DNA of 64,000 bases, from contig CM072860.1 of NCBI GenBank assembly GCA_036937835.1, positions 6,403,001-6,467,000 on the forward strand, read 5' to 3'. Below are positions 1 through 12,480 of the stretch, piece after piece. The position numbers were made by a program, and so were the translations under genes. Source of the stretch: Pampus argenteus (taxonomy: Eukaryota > Chordata > Actinopteri > Scombriformes > Stromateidae). Position 1 is the first letter of the stretch. Every line of letters starts with the position of its first letter. The notes under the pieces are model-generated. The model had not been told where the DNA came from. It saw nothing but the letters and a program-made list of their open reading frames with translations, and searched no databases.

Positions 1-1149
1 GTTAACTCCGGGGAGAACCACTGCATGTTAATGGCCGTGCTGTATTTCACCTGCAGTCGGTGGACAAGACCAAGAAAGCCAGTCCTCCAGGAAAATGTGC
101 AGTAGCCATCCATCTTATTATAATATTTGAACCGCACTGCAGTATAATACCATTGCCCTGCAATGGATTTGCTGCATTGTGAGAGGGGAATATAATGGAA
201 ATTAAATGAATGGAGTCAAAGGGGACAGGGAAGTTGTGCGTGATAAAACCAAACGCGGTTAGAAATTAACCCCTGTAATAAACTAGTGCATATGAATATG
301 CTAGGTGGTTGTTGTCATGCATCTTTCTTTGGGTTACTCTAATTAACTTCCACTTTATTGTACCACATTGCGAATGCACCGACGTATCGAACGCGTTAGT
401 GTCAATCCGATTTCATCCCCTTGACAACATGATGGATTAAATGCTGGTGGCTGAAGTCAGCCACCTCTTTAATTGGTTTGTCTAAATGTTTTATGAAATC
501 AAGATAAAAATTCAATCAATCCCACCCCTCCAAAACTGCTGATTCATCCTAAAACAGTGGCAGACGTTTTGATTTATACGTGTAGCCGAGGGGGCTGCAA
601 AAGGTGATATGTGCCTGGGTAGCAACAGCTCAAGGTTAAACGGCGCTAGCAGTGTGGTTTTTTTTTTATGACAGAAAAGGGGGGGGGGAGACAACGCCCA
701 CACACGCTGGAGGAGAAGCCTGTGGGTTTTGACTGCAGGACATACTGCTGCTACGGCTGCACAGCACACAGGACGTGATGGCTGAGACATTATGAGACAG
801 TACAATGTACAGTTTGATCAATCTCATACCCTGCGCTGTGAATCGACTGTGTTTCACTAGACGAAGTATTTCACAATCTGTTAATTCATTACGCCATCTG
901 ACTTTCAATGGAAATCAATGGTCATAAAAGCTTTACCCACAAAGATTTGTTTTTCTTTATTTTTTCCTGCTTGGTTTGGCAACTGTTTATGCAATGTTGT
1001 AAATCATCCTGTATATGAAAATGTCTGACAATCACATCTGAGGTGATGAATAAGCAGCTAACAACTATTTTTTGTTATAAATGAATCTGGCCATTACTTA
1101 GATCGATGAATCATTTGGTCTATTACAATTAAATATCCAAAACATCCAA
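1..1149. other. Intergenic, unique AT-rich sequence
   Basis: No gene recognised. There is a short G-run at about 680-688 and a T-run at 658-668. Overlapping minus-strand open frames at 512-908 have no family resemblance. Confidence 0.5.
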
Positions 1150-1300
1150 AAGTCCATCAAGATATTTCACTCAAAAACAGAAATGGATCATAAAAAAACA
1201 GAAGTATCCTCATCTGATGACAATCCATTAAATTGTCATTTGATGCATTACCATATTTCAGTCTCGACTAAAGAGGTGGGCCGACCGATGTTAACACCCC
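1150..1300 (+). repeat. Degenerate dispersed fish repeat, copy 1
   Basis: The segment has CCATCAAGATATTTCACTC near its left end and ATATTTCAGTCTCGACTAAA with GGGCCGACCGA near its right end. The same half-a/half-b layout occurs at 7080-7365. I recognise it as a very common ray-finned fish repeat that I cannot name with certainty. Confidence 0.6.
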
Positions 1301-1316
1301 GAAAAATAACTTCAAC

Positions 1317-1368
1317 GATTAATTGATTACACCAATGCTGAATCTGTCGATCCACTAATCAATTAATC
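1317..1368. repeat. Inverted repeat, 13-bp perfect arms
   Basis: GATTAATTGATTA (1317-1329) and TAATCAATTAATC (1356-1368) are exact inverted copies separated by 26 bp. The AT-rich wording resembles the palindromic part of a common fish repeat. It directly follows dispersed repeat copy 1. Confidence 0.7.
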
Positions 1369-2674
1369 AGCTAATCATTTCAGCTGAAGCCTTCCTTCAT
1401 CAGAGAAAACACTCCTCTGCACTGAAGATATATATGCAGCAAAAAGCTCTGTTTTATCCTGATGATTTTTAGTGTGAAAGTCTAATTATGCTTTAATGGA
1501 TTTTTTTTTTTTTTTAATTGCAGAAAATTGCTTATTTTGAATGAGGATTGATGTTTTTATTCAAATGAGATTGACTTCTAATTAAAAGCCATTTGAGCAT
1601 AAATCAGAGAAGAACGGTGCGTATTGGAAGAAACCGAAAAAAAATAACCACTTAGTTTTTCTTTTTATGTCTGCGCATTTTGCAGGACAGTTTTGTAAAG
1701 TTCGCTGGCTGCCTGCAGCTGTGATTCACCGTATCCCTGCATAGATATTTTTCCACAGTGTGACACACGCTATATCTGAGGTGTCAGCTGAAATGAGAGA
1801 ACAGCTGAAATGCAAAGCCATTTCCTGCTCGTTCCATTGTGGAAGCTCGGCCGTGTTGCCCGCCTATTGTACGGCTTCTTCCAAGTTATCTGTCAGGCCT
1901 GGCGAGCACCCTATTATTTTCTGCCATTTGACTGTCCCCTCTGCCACAGTGCAACACTTCTGTCGTGTCATGTGATCAATCTGATTCTTTTTGACATCCA
2001 GCGCACAGTATCTAGTGATCTGTAATGGCGGTAATGTTTCCTGTCAGAAAATGGTCCCGGGATATAGGGTGTGGGAGAGAGGAGAAGGAAAAGCTAAAGT
2101 GTGAATAAGAGACTGAGTGAGAGGAAGAGGAGATAACAGAGAGAGAGGCAGACAACCTTTATGGGAAATATCAAAGTCCAGTCTTTACCCAAAGTCAGAA
2201 CCACAGCAGAGGTTTTTATTGTTGTTGCTTCCTCTGTCTTTCAAAATTTTTTCTTTTTTTTTATTTTCAGGCTTATAAGCCAATCACAGAAACCGGGTGT
2301 GTTCGTGCACAACACAGCAGAAGAAAAAAGGCCTTATTCCTATCGATTCCCTTGAAAACTTATAGGTGAGAGACAAACGTGTTGCAGACAGAAAGGCATT
2401 ATAATTCCACCGCTGCTGCTGCTACTTATGTGTTGTCATTCAAGGAGACACCATGGTCGCCTGGTGCTCTATACATGGCATCGCTGTCACTCCAAAACTG
2501 ACAAAGTGTGTCTTAAGCCGGTCGCACTTTTCAATGTCACACAGAAAGGTCGACTTGGAATAAGATTTCAGTCTTCTCTAGTTTATAGAAAGTCAAGTAT
2601 TCAAAAAGTGCAACTTTGAATTTACCCTCCTGGTCACATGACCAGAAGGTTAAACAGAAAAAATACAGAGCTTG

Positions 2675-2691
2675 ATATATATATATATATA
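2675..2691. repeat. (TA)n microsatellite
   Basis: Pure TA alternation, about 17 bp. Confidence 0.9.
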
Positions 2692-3125
2692 ATTTGTATT
2701 TCCTAAGCTGCTTCCATACAAACGTACCATTATCCTGTGTATTCGTCAAATCTGTATTCTCACAACTACGTGCATATGTTTACTGTGAAGTGTTACATAA
2801 TTGCTTTCCAAGGCTGTCAAACATTTATATTTCTTGCGTTGCATTCAGCTTCCTATGTAGGACGAAAGCTTGCTGTAATAAACTTTGCTGCATTGCATTG
2901 CATTGGAAAGTCTGCATTAACTTTAAAGCCAACAAACCGGAAGAGAAATGGAAACCACATTAAGCAAACAAATGTTTAAAAAAACAAACAAACATTTCTT
3001 ATAAAGGCCAACTACCATCATGCTTTACTTGTGATAGGACAATAAATAAAATGCATTGTCAGCGATATAACCATATATATCCAGAAATCTTAAATGTTTT
3101 CCAAAGTTTGTTTAACATCAACAAG

Positions 3126-3172
3126 ACTCTCTCTCTCTCTCTCTGTCTCACTCTATCTCTCTCTCTCTCTCT
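3126..3172. repeat. (TC)n microsatellite, interrupted
   Basis: CT/TC repeats with GTCTCACTCTA interruptions. Confidence 0.9.
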
Positions 3173-6100
3173 TTTCACAATGACAGACCTTAAACACTAT
3201 ATCCAAATTGGATCTGCGAGACGCGAGCGCAGTCTGCATCTGCTCTGAGAGACATATACACTGAGGCGGCTGATCGTCGGAGGAGGAGGAGGCACTGAAA
3301 ATTGTGCTGTCATGGTAGGAAAATGCTGAGAGATTAATATGGGTGCATTTCGCAGCCATCATCTCGCTTTCATTATCAAGTAACAAGCGCCGGAGAAGCA
3401 CTGTTCCACCAGCTCAAACCTGAGATGCGAGTGTGACATTATGTTGACAATTCAGTGTGTGGGGTACTGTTCAGACAGACACAGGCATATCAATGCGAGC
3501 CATTACTGTCTATAGTAGATTGGCTTAGCTTTGTGCTGAGGTGTAATTGCGCAGCTGTCTGGCGTTAGTCCTCCAGAAAAAAAAACAAAAAAAAAACGGC
3601 TTTGGGTAAAACTCCCGTCCAAATCTACAAGCGATACTGATACTGTATGGACAGAAAACCTCCTATTGATTTGCATCTTACCTTGTGACAATGATCATGA
3701 CTATCTTAATGTGCAAGTATTTAACATGAAATATTATTATTATTATCAATTGGGGGAGGGTGTGAGATGTGTAATATTTCATAATCTTACAGAAAAGGTC
3801 GCAAATTGTCGACTACATATCATTCTCAGTCAAATGGCCTGGAGTGTCAAGGTGAAGAAGTCTATCAATATGAAAGATGTGGACTTTATATCCTAATATG
3901 AGTTTAGGTCTTATGTGTGCTAAGGTCTGCTGAGACGAGGAGGGTTGATGGTGTTAATCTATTCCTGATCATGCCTCTGTCATGGGATTTCATGCTTTAT
4001 AGCCTGATACATGCACATGAAATGTCATTTCACACATCCAATATGAAGCCCAGGTTACAGGAGACAGAGCAGGATGCTGTGTTCAGTGATAACTGCAGTG
4101 CCCTTACTGGTGGGAATCTATGTCTAGGATAATGCTAGCGAATAAGGGTGTTTAAAAAAGCCCTCGCAGCAACACAAAGAAACCTCTGGAAGGGCTTCAT
4201 GCATTAATGAATGTGTCGTAGCACAAAGTCTATCCAACACTTTTGGTCCTGAGCAGGATATGTGGGCACTTATGAGCAACATGTCCATTAACTGTGTTCT
4301 GCATATTCGTGGTCCCTAGAGGATGAATCATAATGATGGTACTGTATATTATAACAAATAATCCCAATGTTTTTGGAGAAAATGTGACAAAACTGATGCC
4401 TTTCTGAGAAATAGTACAGTAGCATATTCTAAAGAGTGAACATGTTCATGCTCTTCAGAGGATTAGCCCAAGATGTCCAACACAACCCAACCTGTTCTTG
4501 TGCTATACTGAGGTTGACTTGACCACTTCTTATACACGATATCAAAAGCTTACGGTGGAACTTTCATTGTATTTGCCAAACATTTTCATGCACTCAAATT
4601 CCTATAATGCCACTATTAAGGAAAACTTTAGATTTTTTTTTTTTTATCACAGCAGGTGGGGGTCATCAGCATCTTGTTTGCTGCATCTAGTATTTACATA
4701 TTGTGGGGTAATAATGAACATGGTAGCCTATATAATACATGCTTTTAGTCCTCATGCCTATTTCCTTTGTGGTATTATCTTAACTCGATATAGTAAAAAA
4801 TAAAGGAAAGATTTAATTTTGTAGCCGAAGTTATCTGCAGTCAGCATAAGTGTTCAAATAAAAGAAAGAAAAGATCAAATGGGTTTCTATGACAACTTAA
4901 AGTCAGCAGTCTTTTCACAAATCAAAACATGATTAATCACTCCCATAAAGTCTGTGGAATGGAGCCTCCTTTTTTTTTATGAATGGACCTTCAAACTCCT
5001 CAAGAGATGATTTATCAATGTCTGCTGAAGAAGAAGAAGAAAAAAAAACTTTCATTTTTCGAAAGGGAAAAAAAGTGTGACTTTTGTCAGCTTTGATTCT
5101 CAAGTTCCTCTGCAGAACTGTATATTACAACTGAGGTTTTTTTTTTTCCTCAAGTCTTTGTATTTAACATCATTACTTAACACTCGTAATCTGAAATGCT
5201 ATTGTGAATTACAATATGAGGTGTTTATAGCAATTCAGTGTCCTCACATCTCAAATGGAAATTTTGAAGCTGCGTGAATAAAATGTGTTGTTTGTTCAAT
5301 TAACTGTTAATAATCAAAGTAAAGTGGGTGTTTTGTGTTTTGTATCCACTGGCAAGTATCAAATCACCATTGTGTTTTGTGATTTTGCAGGGTTTTTTTT
5401 TTAGTAAATCTATACAACTGCACTGACCATCCATAAAAAAAAAAAAAAAGAATATTGTTTCATCAGAAAATATTCTCCGTCTCTACTATACCAGCTGGAC
5501 TGGGCAGTTTCAGACCCGTTAGTGAATCCACATGAATTGTAAATTCTGAATTGTACTTTCAAAGTAGTTTTCGACCATTAAGGAACGGCAAACTGCTCCT
5601 ATGAAAGTTTTAGCCCGACTGTGCTGACGATAATCCCTTTCTCATCGCTCCTTTGAACGCTTTTGATGCAGTTAAAAGAGGAACAATCGATAATGAACTG
5701 AATCTGGACACATTAGAGCCCCCCATCTGGGATATGAATGTTCTTCTTCCCCCATAAATCCATAACATCACGGGTGAAATGCAGTGATGGAGGTAAAGAG
5801 AGAGAATAGCCTCGCAGTGCACAGAGCTTCTTTTTTTTTTTTTTTTTTTTACAAAAACTGAAAACAATACATCACTCTGAAACGTTTTAGGAATCTATTG
5901 ATATCCATCCACTGAGCCCACTATTATTCTCCCATCAATGTCATTCAGAGGTGTGACTAAAAATGTAGTTGGCCTCTAATGACACCTCATTCTGCCACAT
6001 CTTATATGATGCCACCATGTAAATTAACTTCACATAACATTTTAACAGTGTTCTTTTAATCTGTGTTCCTCTCTGGCTTTGCAAAGGAACCGTTCTCTAT

Positions 6101-7079
6101 TGTCGATGCTTATCACGTGTGCCCTATTCCCTCACCTGTTTCCTGCAGGGTCATATTCCACCTCAGTTAATTGAGTAATTAAATATTTTTATATCCCTGC
6201 TTGCGTGGGTGGAGACAGCCATATAAATACTGTAATAACAGGCCAGGCTTTCTGCTTTGAAGGTCAAGTGTATCGCACAGACTTCTGTCTGCCCCTTAAA
6301 TATTTCATTACTTCAAAATGAAAAATAGTACATCCAATTCAAACATACCTGCAAGTCATTCAGAGAGGCTTTTAGACGCAGTGTTTACAATATAAGCAGG
6401 GGGTGAATTCTCTCCCTTTCTTTTTAATCGTGTTTAGATCATTGTGTTTATTTGTACTCCTCTATAATCCTTGAAATAGAGTTTTGTTAAGTCATTGTAA
6501 CGTCTCAAATGGATGTGATCCCATTAAAAGACATTCTGGTAATGTACTGAATGAGCTCGCTTTGAATAGTAAAACAATTAGAAAGAAAATCTGCACATAT
6601 TAAAAGGTCTGCTGCTGATTAATTCAATGCTCTGGCTCCAAATAATTTGCTTTGTCTAACCAACAGTCCAAAAGCCAAATATTTTCTATTTACTACTAAA
6701 GAGGGCTAGGTAAGGGGATTTTTATTGTAGTTACATTATTTACAATTTGGATAGTTGTGTAACTGTATATCAATCATCAAATTTGCACATTTGCAGATTC
6801 TGAGTCCACATTTGAAGATTCCTGCACACATTCACAAATCTCAGTACACATTTAGAGATACTCACAAACTGAACTCTCCACACACATTTGCAGATAATTT
6901 AGCAATGATTTTACAATAACATACATACAAAAAAAGCAAATATTGCTATGTGAGAAGTCATAACCAATGCATCACCTAACACATTTAGTAATTATCAAAA
7001 TACTTGCAGATTAATTTTCACTTTGGTTTAAAATTGTTTTACCACTAAGAGTTGTGATGGACTGAAAATTAAACAAGAC

Positions 7080-7365
7080 TAATTCTACATCCAGGAAGGT
7101 CCACAAGGACCGTGAACGTCTGCACCAAACTGCATGGTGATTCATCCAACAGCTGTCAAGTAATTTCACACTGAACCATAAATGTCAGCCTCCTGGTGCT
7201 AATAAAATAGATAACATAAATAAAATAAAAATATTTAGGGGATCATTAAGTGATTCATCCCTAAAGCACCATGATTATCTGGACCAAATTCAATGGAAGT
7301 CTATCCAATAGTTGTTCATATTTTTCAGCATGGACCAAAATGAGGGAACCGACCGTCACGAGTCG
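7080..7365 (+). repeat. Degenerate dispersed fish repeat, copy 2
   Basis: Same family and orientation as 1150-1300. It has a first half (AAGTAATTTCACACTGAACC, AAATGTCAGCCTCCTGGTG) and a second half (GTCTATCCAATAGTTGTTCA, then CAGCATGGACCAAAATGAGG and ACCGACCG). It is longer and better kept than copy 1. No coding capacity. Confidence 0.65.
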
Positions 7366-9264
7366 CACCGCAAAAATATATAACAAACAAATAGCTACAG
7401 AACCAGTCAAAAGTTTGGAAACACTTTCTCATTCAAGGGAATGGGTCTCAATGGCATTTGAATTTGAATGCTACAAACGTCTACCTTGTTCTAATAATCG
7501 ATAAACAAAATGAATTAATACACAATTAAACGCTAGGTCCAATGTCAGACACCAATCCCTCCCTCGAGCTCCACTGTGCAGTAATTCACAAGCATGCTAA
7601 GGTTAACGTAGGCTAACATTAACATTAAGGTTGCGGCCTTTCTTCCTCACAGGGCGCCAGGCCCCTGCTGTCCAATCCTCCGCCGCCACGCTCACTTTGG
7701 TGCCATTCGATCATCCACAGAGTAAAGATCCCGATGTTAAACATTAATTATTCCACAGGCCAGGACTCATTTGACTAATCAGCAGTTACGGGACTCGGGG
7801 GGTGCAGCCTCATGAGTGGCAAATGCCAATATCTACTCTGTCGTTGGGGGCCAAAGGGAGGGGTGACTATGGATCAACAAGCCAATATGGAAGAACTGAT
7901 CCATCATTTTGTCAGCCATTGTACAGAGGTTGAACCGTGTGTTTTGCCAATGAGAAGCAGCAGCAGTGGTGGCAGGGAGGGTCAACAAGCTGCGCCTCCC
8001 CCCCAGTGAATGTGTGACCATGCTAACAACTGCCACTTACAGCTCTTAATTACAAGAGAAGAGAAGGCAGAGGTGAGGGAGATGCTTGCTGCTCTTAGCA
8101 TCAGTGTTACCACAGCGACTGTCGTATTGGTAATGGTCCTCTGCCGTGTGATTTTTAATCATTTGTTTGAAAAGGCAAAATGAGCAAAGGCCACATGTTG
8201 CCATCATCATCATATCATAATTCTCTTAAAAACCCCACTATCAAAACAGTCCTCATCTGAATGACTGTTATTAAAGACACTGGACCAAAAGGGTCTGTGA
8301 ACTCATCTTCAAACAGATTGTGTACATGTTGAACCCTATTGAATCAAAGTGGCAAAGAAAAAAAACACAAAGCGGCCATATTTCAATGGTGCATAAATTA
8401 TAACCCTCTTTCCCAAAAAAAAAAAAAAAATGCACTCAATCCCATTCCAGCTTCCCACGCTATACAAGCGCAGCATTTACAGAGAGAGCTTTTAACCGAT
8501 TGCATTATTTAAAAAGCCACCCCAACGCACAAAGGCAATTTGGTAGAATAGCAGCTGTAAAATATAGCTTTCAGTATTCAGTCGTGGGCACAAATGGTTT
8601 GTCTTTCATCGCTGCTTTTTCCTGTGACGGCTTCTGTCTTCTTGTCAGACACGGCAACCGCCGCGCCCACCCCGTTCCAGAAGAGCATCATAAGTGTTAC
8701 TGCTGCACTCCAATACAATTGATCTCACCATCATGTACACTTCAACCCTCCAACCCCACCCAATTTACGGACTGTTTTCTTGGGGTGCTCCTTGAATTCT
8801 CTCATTTTAATTTAAAGGCAAAAAACGTACATTGTGAAAAACACCAAAGATGTCCAAACCCTCAAAAAAGGTCAATGACAAGAATATGTTTTAATAGACT
8901 GGAAGCACCGGTCCAATTGTCTAAGATTTCAATTCAAAGACATCTGAAGAGAAACATTTCAGCGGACTATAACTCATCTGAGTCGAAGGATAGGAAAAGC
9001 AGGGGGCACTGTGCTAATTGAAATGCTGAAATGGTGTAACCTTCAGAGTTTCTATGTTTAAGCATGGCTTCTTGCTCCGCCAGAAAGTGGCAAATTAAAT
9101 CAGGTCTGAGCAGTGACACGCCGTGAGAGACAAGTTCAATATGTATGATTTATCTACTTAGACAAATTAAATCACTGTCAGCTTATTCTTGCGAAAAAGG
9201 TTTCAATGTCTCCTCCTTGGGAGCAAATGCAATTTGTATCAAATTTGATTTTGCCAAAACTTTT

Positions 9265-9269
<5 letters not shown>

Positions 9270-9303
<34 letters not shown>

Positions 9304-9309
9304 CTATAT
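9270..9309. repeat. (TC)n microsatellite passing into TCTA units
   Basis: CT repeats of about 26 bp followed by TATC/TATA variants. Confidence 0.9.
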
Positions 9310-9808
9310 CCCCCAGTGGCTCATGGGAAGGGAGTGAAATACTGCTTTAAAGAGTGAGGCTGTAGTTTGTTTTCATACAAGATGTCAGAGAGTGGGCATC
9401 CACTGTCATTATCACAGTGGAAAAGAGCAGTTTTCTTACTCTGTATCGTTATCCTTACCTCCTCAGAAGAAGACAAACAGATATATAACAACAGATATAT
9501 AATAACATATAACAAATGTATGTAAATTATTGTATAATTACATTTGAAATATGCATCTTGTTATGAACGCAGCTTAATTTTTCCTGTATATAACAGAAGA
9601 TTAGGTTAGTTTGTCTTAGAACTTATATGAGGTGCCCCATTGGCCGAGGAGTTTAGGAGCTAGGGTAGGTAATGTATTTTAGAAGGATTTTTTGTTACAT
9701 TTGTTGATATTATCTGTGCATCCCAACAGCAATCAATAAACCAAATGCTCAGACAAAAAAAAAAAAAAATCCAATATCTGTGGCTGGCGCAGGCCTGAAA
9801 TATGTCTG

Positions 9809-9845
9809 TCCAATCGTTTCATTCGGCTCCGATGAAACGATTGGA
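9809..9845. repeat. Perfect 14-bp inverted repeat with 9-nt loop
   Basis: TCCAATCGTTTCAT (9809-9822) and ATGAAACGATTGGA (9832-9845) pair without a mismatch, and the loop can form three more pairs. The arms contain divergent CCAAT boxes. It is not part of any repeat family I recognise. Confidence 0.85.
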
Positions 9846-10234
9846 GGGAAAAGTTTGAAGGCCAGACAGCAGGCGAGCAGTGACATACTGGCAAATAGGA
9901 AGTGACAGGACTGCTTGAATTGCAAAAAGGAGAGAAGAAGAAGAAGAAGGAGAAGACAAAGACGGACATATCAACAGAATAAAGCAACGTGCAGTCACGA
10001 CTGGTGACTGAGGAGGGTTTCAGAGCGTCTCGCGATATCACTATTCAAGCAGGGAGATGGGAGACTCATTACTTTTGTGGAGGACTTCAAACAGGCGAGA
10101 GGTGGTCCTGTTTACCGTTTACTAAAGGTTGTTGTGCCTTGAGAGGAAGTTGTGTGTTTGTGTGAGTGAGTGCAGTAGTAAACTATGTTTTCCTTCTCTG
10201 TAGTCAAACTGGCCTCGCACATACTTGAATTTTT

Positions 10235-10250
10235 TATATATATATATATA
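10235..10250. repeat. (TA)n microsatellite
   Basis: Pure TA alternation after a T-run. Confidence 0.9.
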
Positions 10251-11609
10251 GTTTTAAAATGATGTAACTGTCAAATACATCGGTTCCTACTGGCTTCTTT
10301 CAAGCAAGAAACTTGAAAGCTTCTTGGACGTAGTCAGATATGTGAAGAGTGATACAGTGTGTCTGAAATGCGTTATATCTCTCAGAATGGTTTGTTGTTA
10401 TCAGCGCTGCCATCGCCTATGGATACCGAGAGCTTAAAATTATTTACTGACCTTCCATTATATAACCATTTATCACGGCACACATTGATGACACCTAAAA
10501 AAAAAAAAAAGAAGAAGAAGCTAATGGCTGCATCTAAGTGCATTTCCCATTCATCCTCAGCCTCACAAAGCCTATTTAGGTACCCTGGCCTCATCATTTC
10601 CTGAATAGCATCCACAATGACCAAACACCAGTCTGAATGATAACAGTGACAAATGTGCTTACTTTCATTCTGCAGTCACCATCACCTCCGAATCCATAGT
10701 CATTTTCTCCACAAAAAAAAAAGGATATCCACATTAACAAAGTGAGTGATTTATGAACTTGTCCACACAGCTTTAAATACAGAAATCACAGAGGAGAAGT
10801 TGGGTAATCCCCCCATCTATCTCTCAGTGATAGCCATAAGTTATGTTTGCATGCGCCTTTCAAAGCAACGACACACAAGAATCGTGGGCATTATTATTAA
10901 AAACACATGCAGCTTCCAGCCGACACTATTGATCCCGTTGATGTGCTTTTGCAACCGTTGTTATGTATTTAATTAATGTCAGATTGTTTAATAAATGACA
11001 TTAACTTTTAATGCGTCTCCCACTTTGTCATGGCCTCGTGATCCAGGTTGTGTCATATTAAGGGGATTGTCCCGTCTGGGTTCATTTATCATTATGCAGG
11101 TAAATTTGATATGTTTGTGCATGGCGTTCCCTGTTGATTAGGTTGTGTCTCTTGATTTGTTTGGAGCGTCTCAGTATGTGTTGATGTGGATAGGTTTTGT
11201 TTTCTAGGTGGTCCGTGGGAAAACTGGCTAGATTAGCCTGGTGTACGTTATTTGCATGTATGTTTTGTTTGAGGATCCCAGCTCAAGGTCGAGGGATAAC
11301 TTCTGGGTTTTTACTTTTGAGCAGCGGAAGGAGTTTTGTTGCAATCGTGGAGTGAAAAAGGTAAGCAGATTACTTTGGAAACGGTGTAATAACGAGAATA
11401 TGAAAGTGAGACAGGAGGGAATGAAAAAATTTAAATAAAATTTTTCAACAAGGGTGTACTTGCGAGAGATGTTTCACTTGAGGAGAAGTTGTTTTCCCAG
11501 GATCGGTTGGATCAGTGTAAGTTTGATATCAGCGGTGCTTTGCGTCTGGTGTCTGTATTAAATGAGAGAGAGATCCTGACATGATGATTTGTTGTTTTTT
11601 TTTTAACAG

Positions 11610-12480
11610 ATGGCTGACATGAGGGGTTTGGCCAAATTTGGAGCACACTTTGTTCCTCCAGTGCATTTTAACCAGTACGGCTCAGGCCGCCTATTCTGTG
11701 CTGAGTGCAGCTGACAGTTTGAGTTAGGTCAAAGTGAAAACTGTTGTCTTGAAAGCATACCAGCTGGTCCTCGAAGCGTTATCTCCAGCAGTTTCGGTCC
11801 TGGGAACGAGGAGATAAACAAACTAATGTTGCATTTGCTCAGGACTTGTCTCGTTTCAGTCGTTGGTGTGCCGCTGTGCTGCGGCTCTTTGTGATTCGAT
11901 CGTTTTGGAACAATATAAGAACTCCATCCCAGAGCGTATTGCTTCATATTTGAATGAGCATAAACTGATGTTACTGATGTTCTGGTAGCAGCAGCTTTAG
12001 CTGATGATTATGTCTTGATGAATAAAGGTAAATTTTGGAGATGTGCAGCCCCGTGATGACAAGAGAAATTCTGATGTACGGCAGTATAAAAGTATGCCAG
12101 TGTCAGCATCAAAATGTGGCTGGAGGCTCGCTTACTAAATCTGATACTGCACAAACTGACTCACGGACTGGGTCATTGGAAGACCGGATGCCCTGTCCTC
12201 AGGTCTAAATCTAGATATGGGGGCTCTCAGGGTGAATTTGCTCCTGTGTTGTTCTGCTCTAGTGTCTCACACTGCGGGGAGACCGACTGTGATGTGTTGG
12301 AAACTGACAGCTATGATGGTTTTAAACCTTTTTTGATCACTGAGGGGTTTGTTTTGTTTGAGGGGCAGCAAAGGTGTAAGTGTTGATTCAAATGTTGTGT
12401 GACAGAAGGTTGAGATCCATTCATTTATGTTGGAATCGGTGTTGCCATTTACATCAGAGTCGGATACACGATGCGTTTGT
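11610..12480 (+). mobile_element. Decayed Gypsy-like LTR retrotransposon, gag to protease leader (SCAN-related gag type)
   Basis: In shifting plus-strand frames the segment shows a gag-like N-terminus (ATG at 11610), then RGDKQTNVAFAQDLS and FSRWCAA (about 11805-11875), NSIPERIASYLNEH, AALADDYVLMNKGKFWRC, a worn zinc knuckle (GHWKTGCPVLRSK, about 12172-12212, first cysteines lost) and a pre-protease stretch ending FILES/LPF-like. This order is that of fish Gypsy elements whose gag capsid is related to vertebrate SCAN domains. Several frameshifts and stops break it, and no reverse transcriptase follows. The sequence just upstream (about 11.0-11.6 kb) may be leader or LTR, but no LTR pair was found. 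Confidence 0.72.

Larger units (their letters stand above)
1369..7079. other. Intergenic, AT-rich, several homopolymers and microsatellites
   Basis: No coding signal recognised on either strand. A block at about 6120-6270 has dense homeobox-like TAATTGA/TAATTAAAT words, CCATATAAATA and a TGAAGGTCA nuclear-receptor half site (6258-6266), and could be an enhancer. The rest looks neutral. Confidence 0.45.
7366..11609. other. Intergenic, with a GC-richer block and a strong hairpin
   Basis: 7.56-8.05 kb is richer in GC than its surroundings and might hold a regulatory element. The 173-codon open frame at 8500-9021 starts at TTG and resembles nothing. The hairpin is at 9809-9845. The part from about 11.0 kb may be the leader or LTR of the Gypsy-like relic. 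Confidence 0.45.

Noticed and set aside
50..180. Possible exon after CTGCAG reading SVDKTKKASPPGK
   Set aside because: Only about 42 codons before a stop, no recognised family, and no partner exon in the following 10 kb.
8500..9021. Longest open frame in the window (173 codons, plus strand)
   Set aside because: It begins at TTG, not ATG, shows no domain or family resemblance, has no splice partners or poly(A) signal in register, and lies in AT-rich desert. Chance length is plausible in 64 kb.
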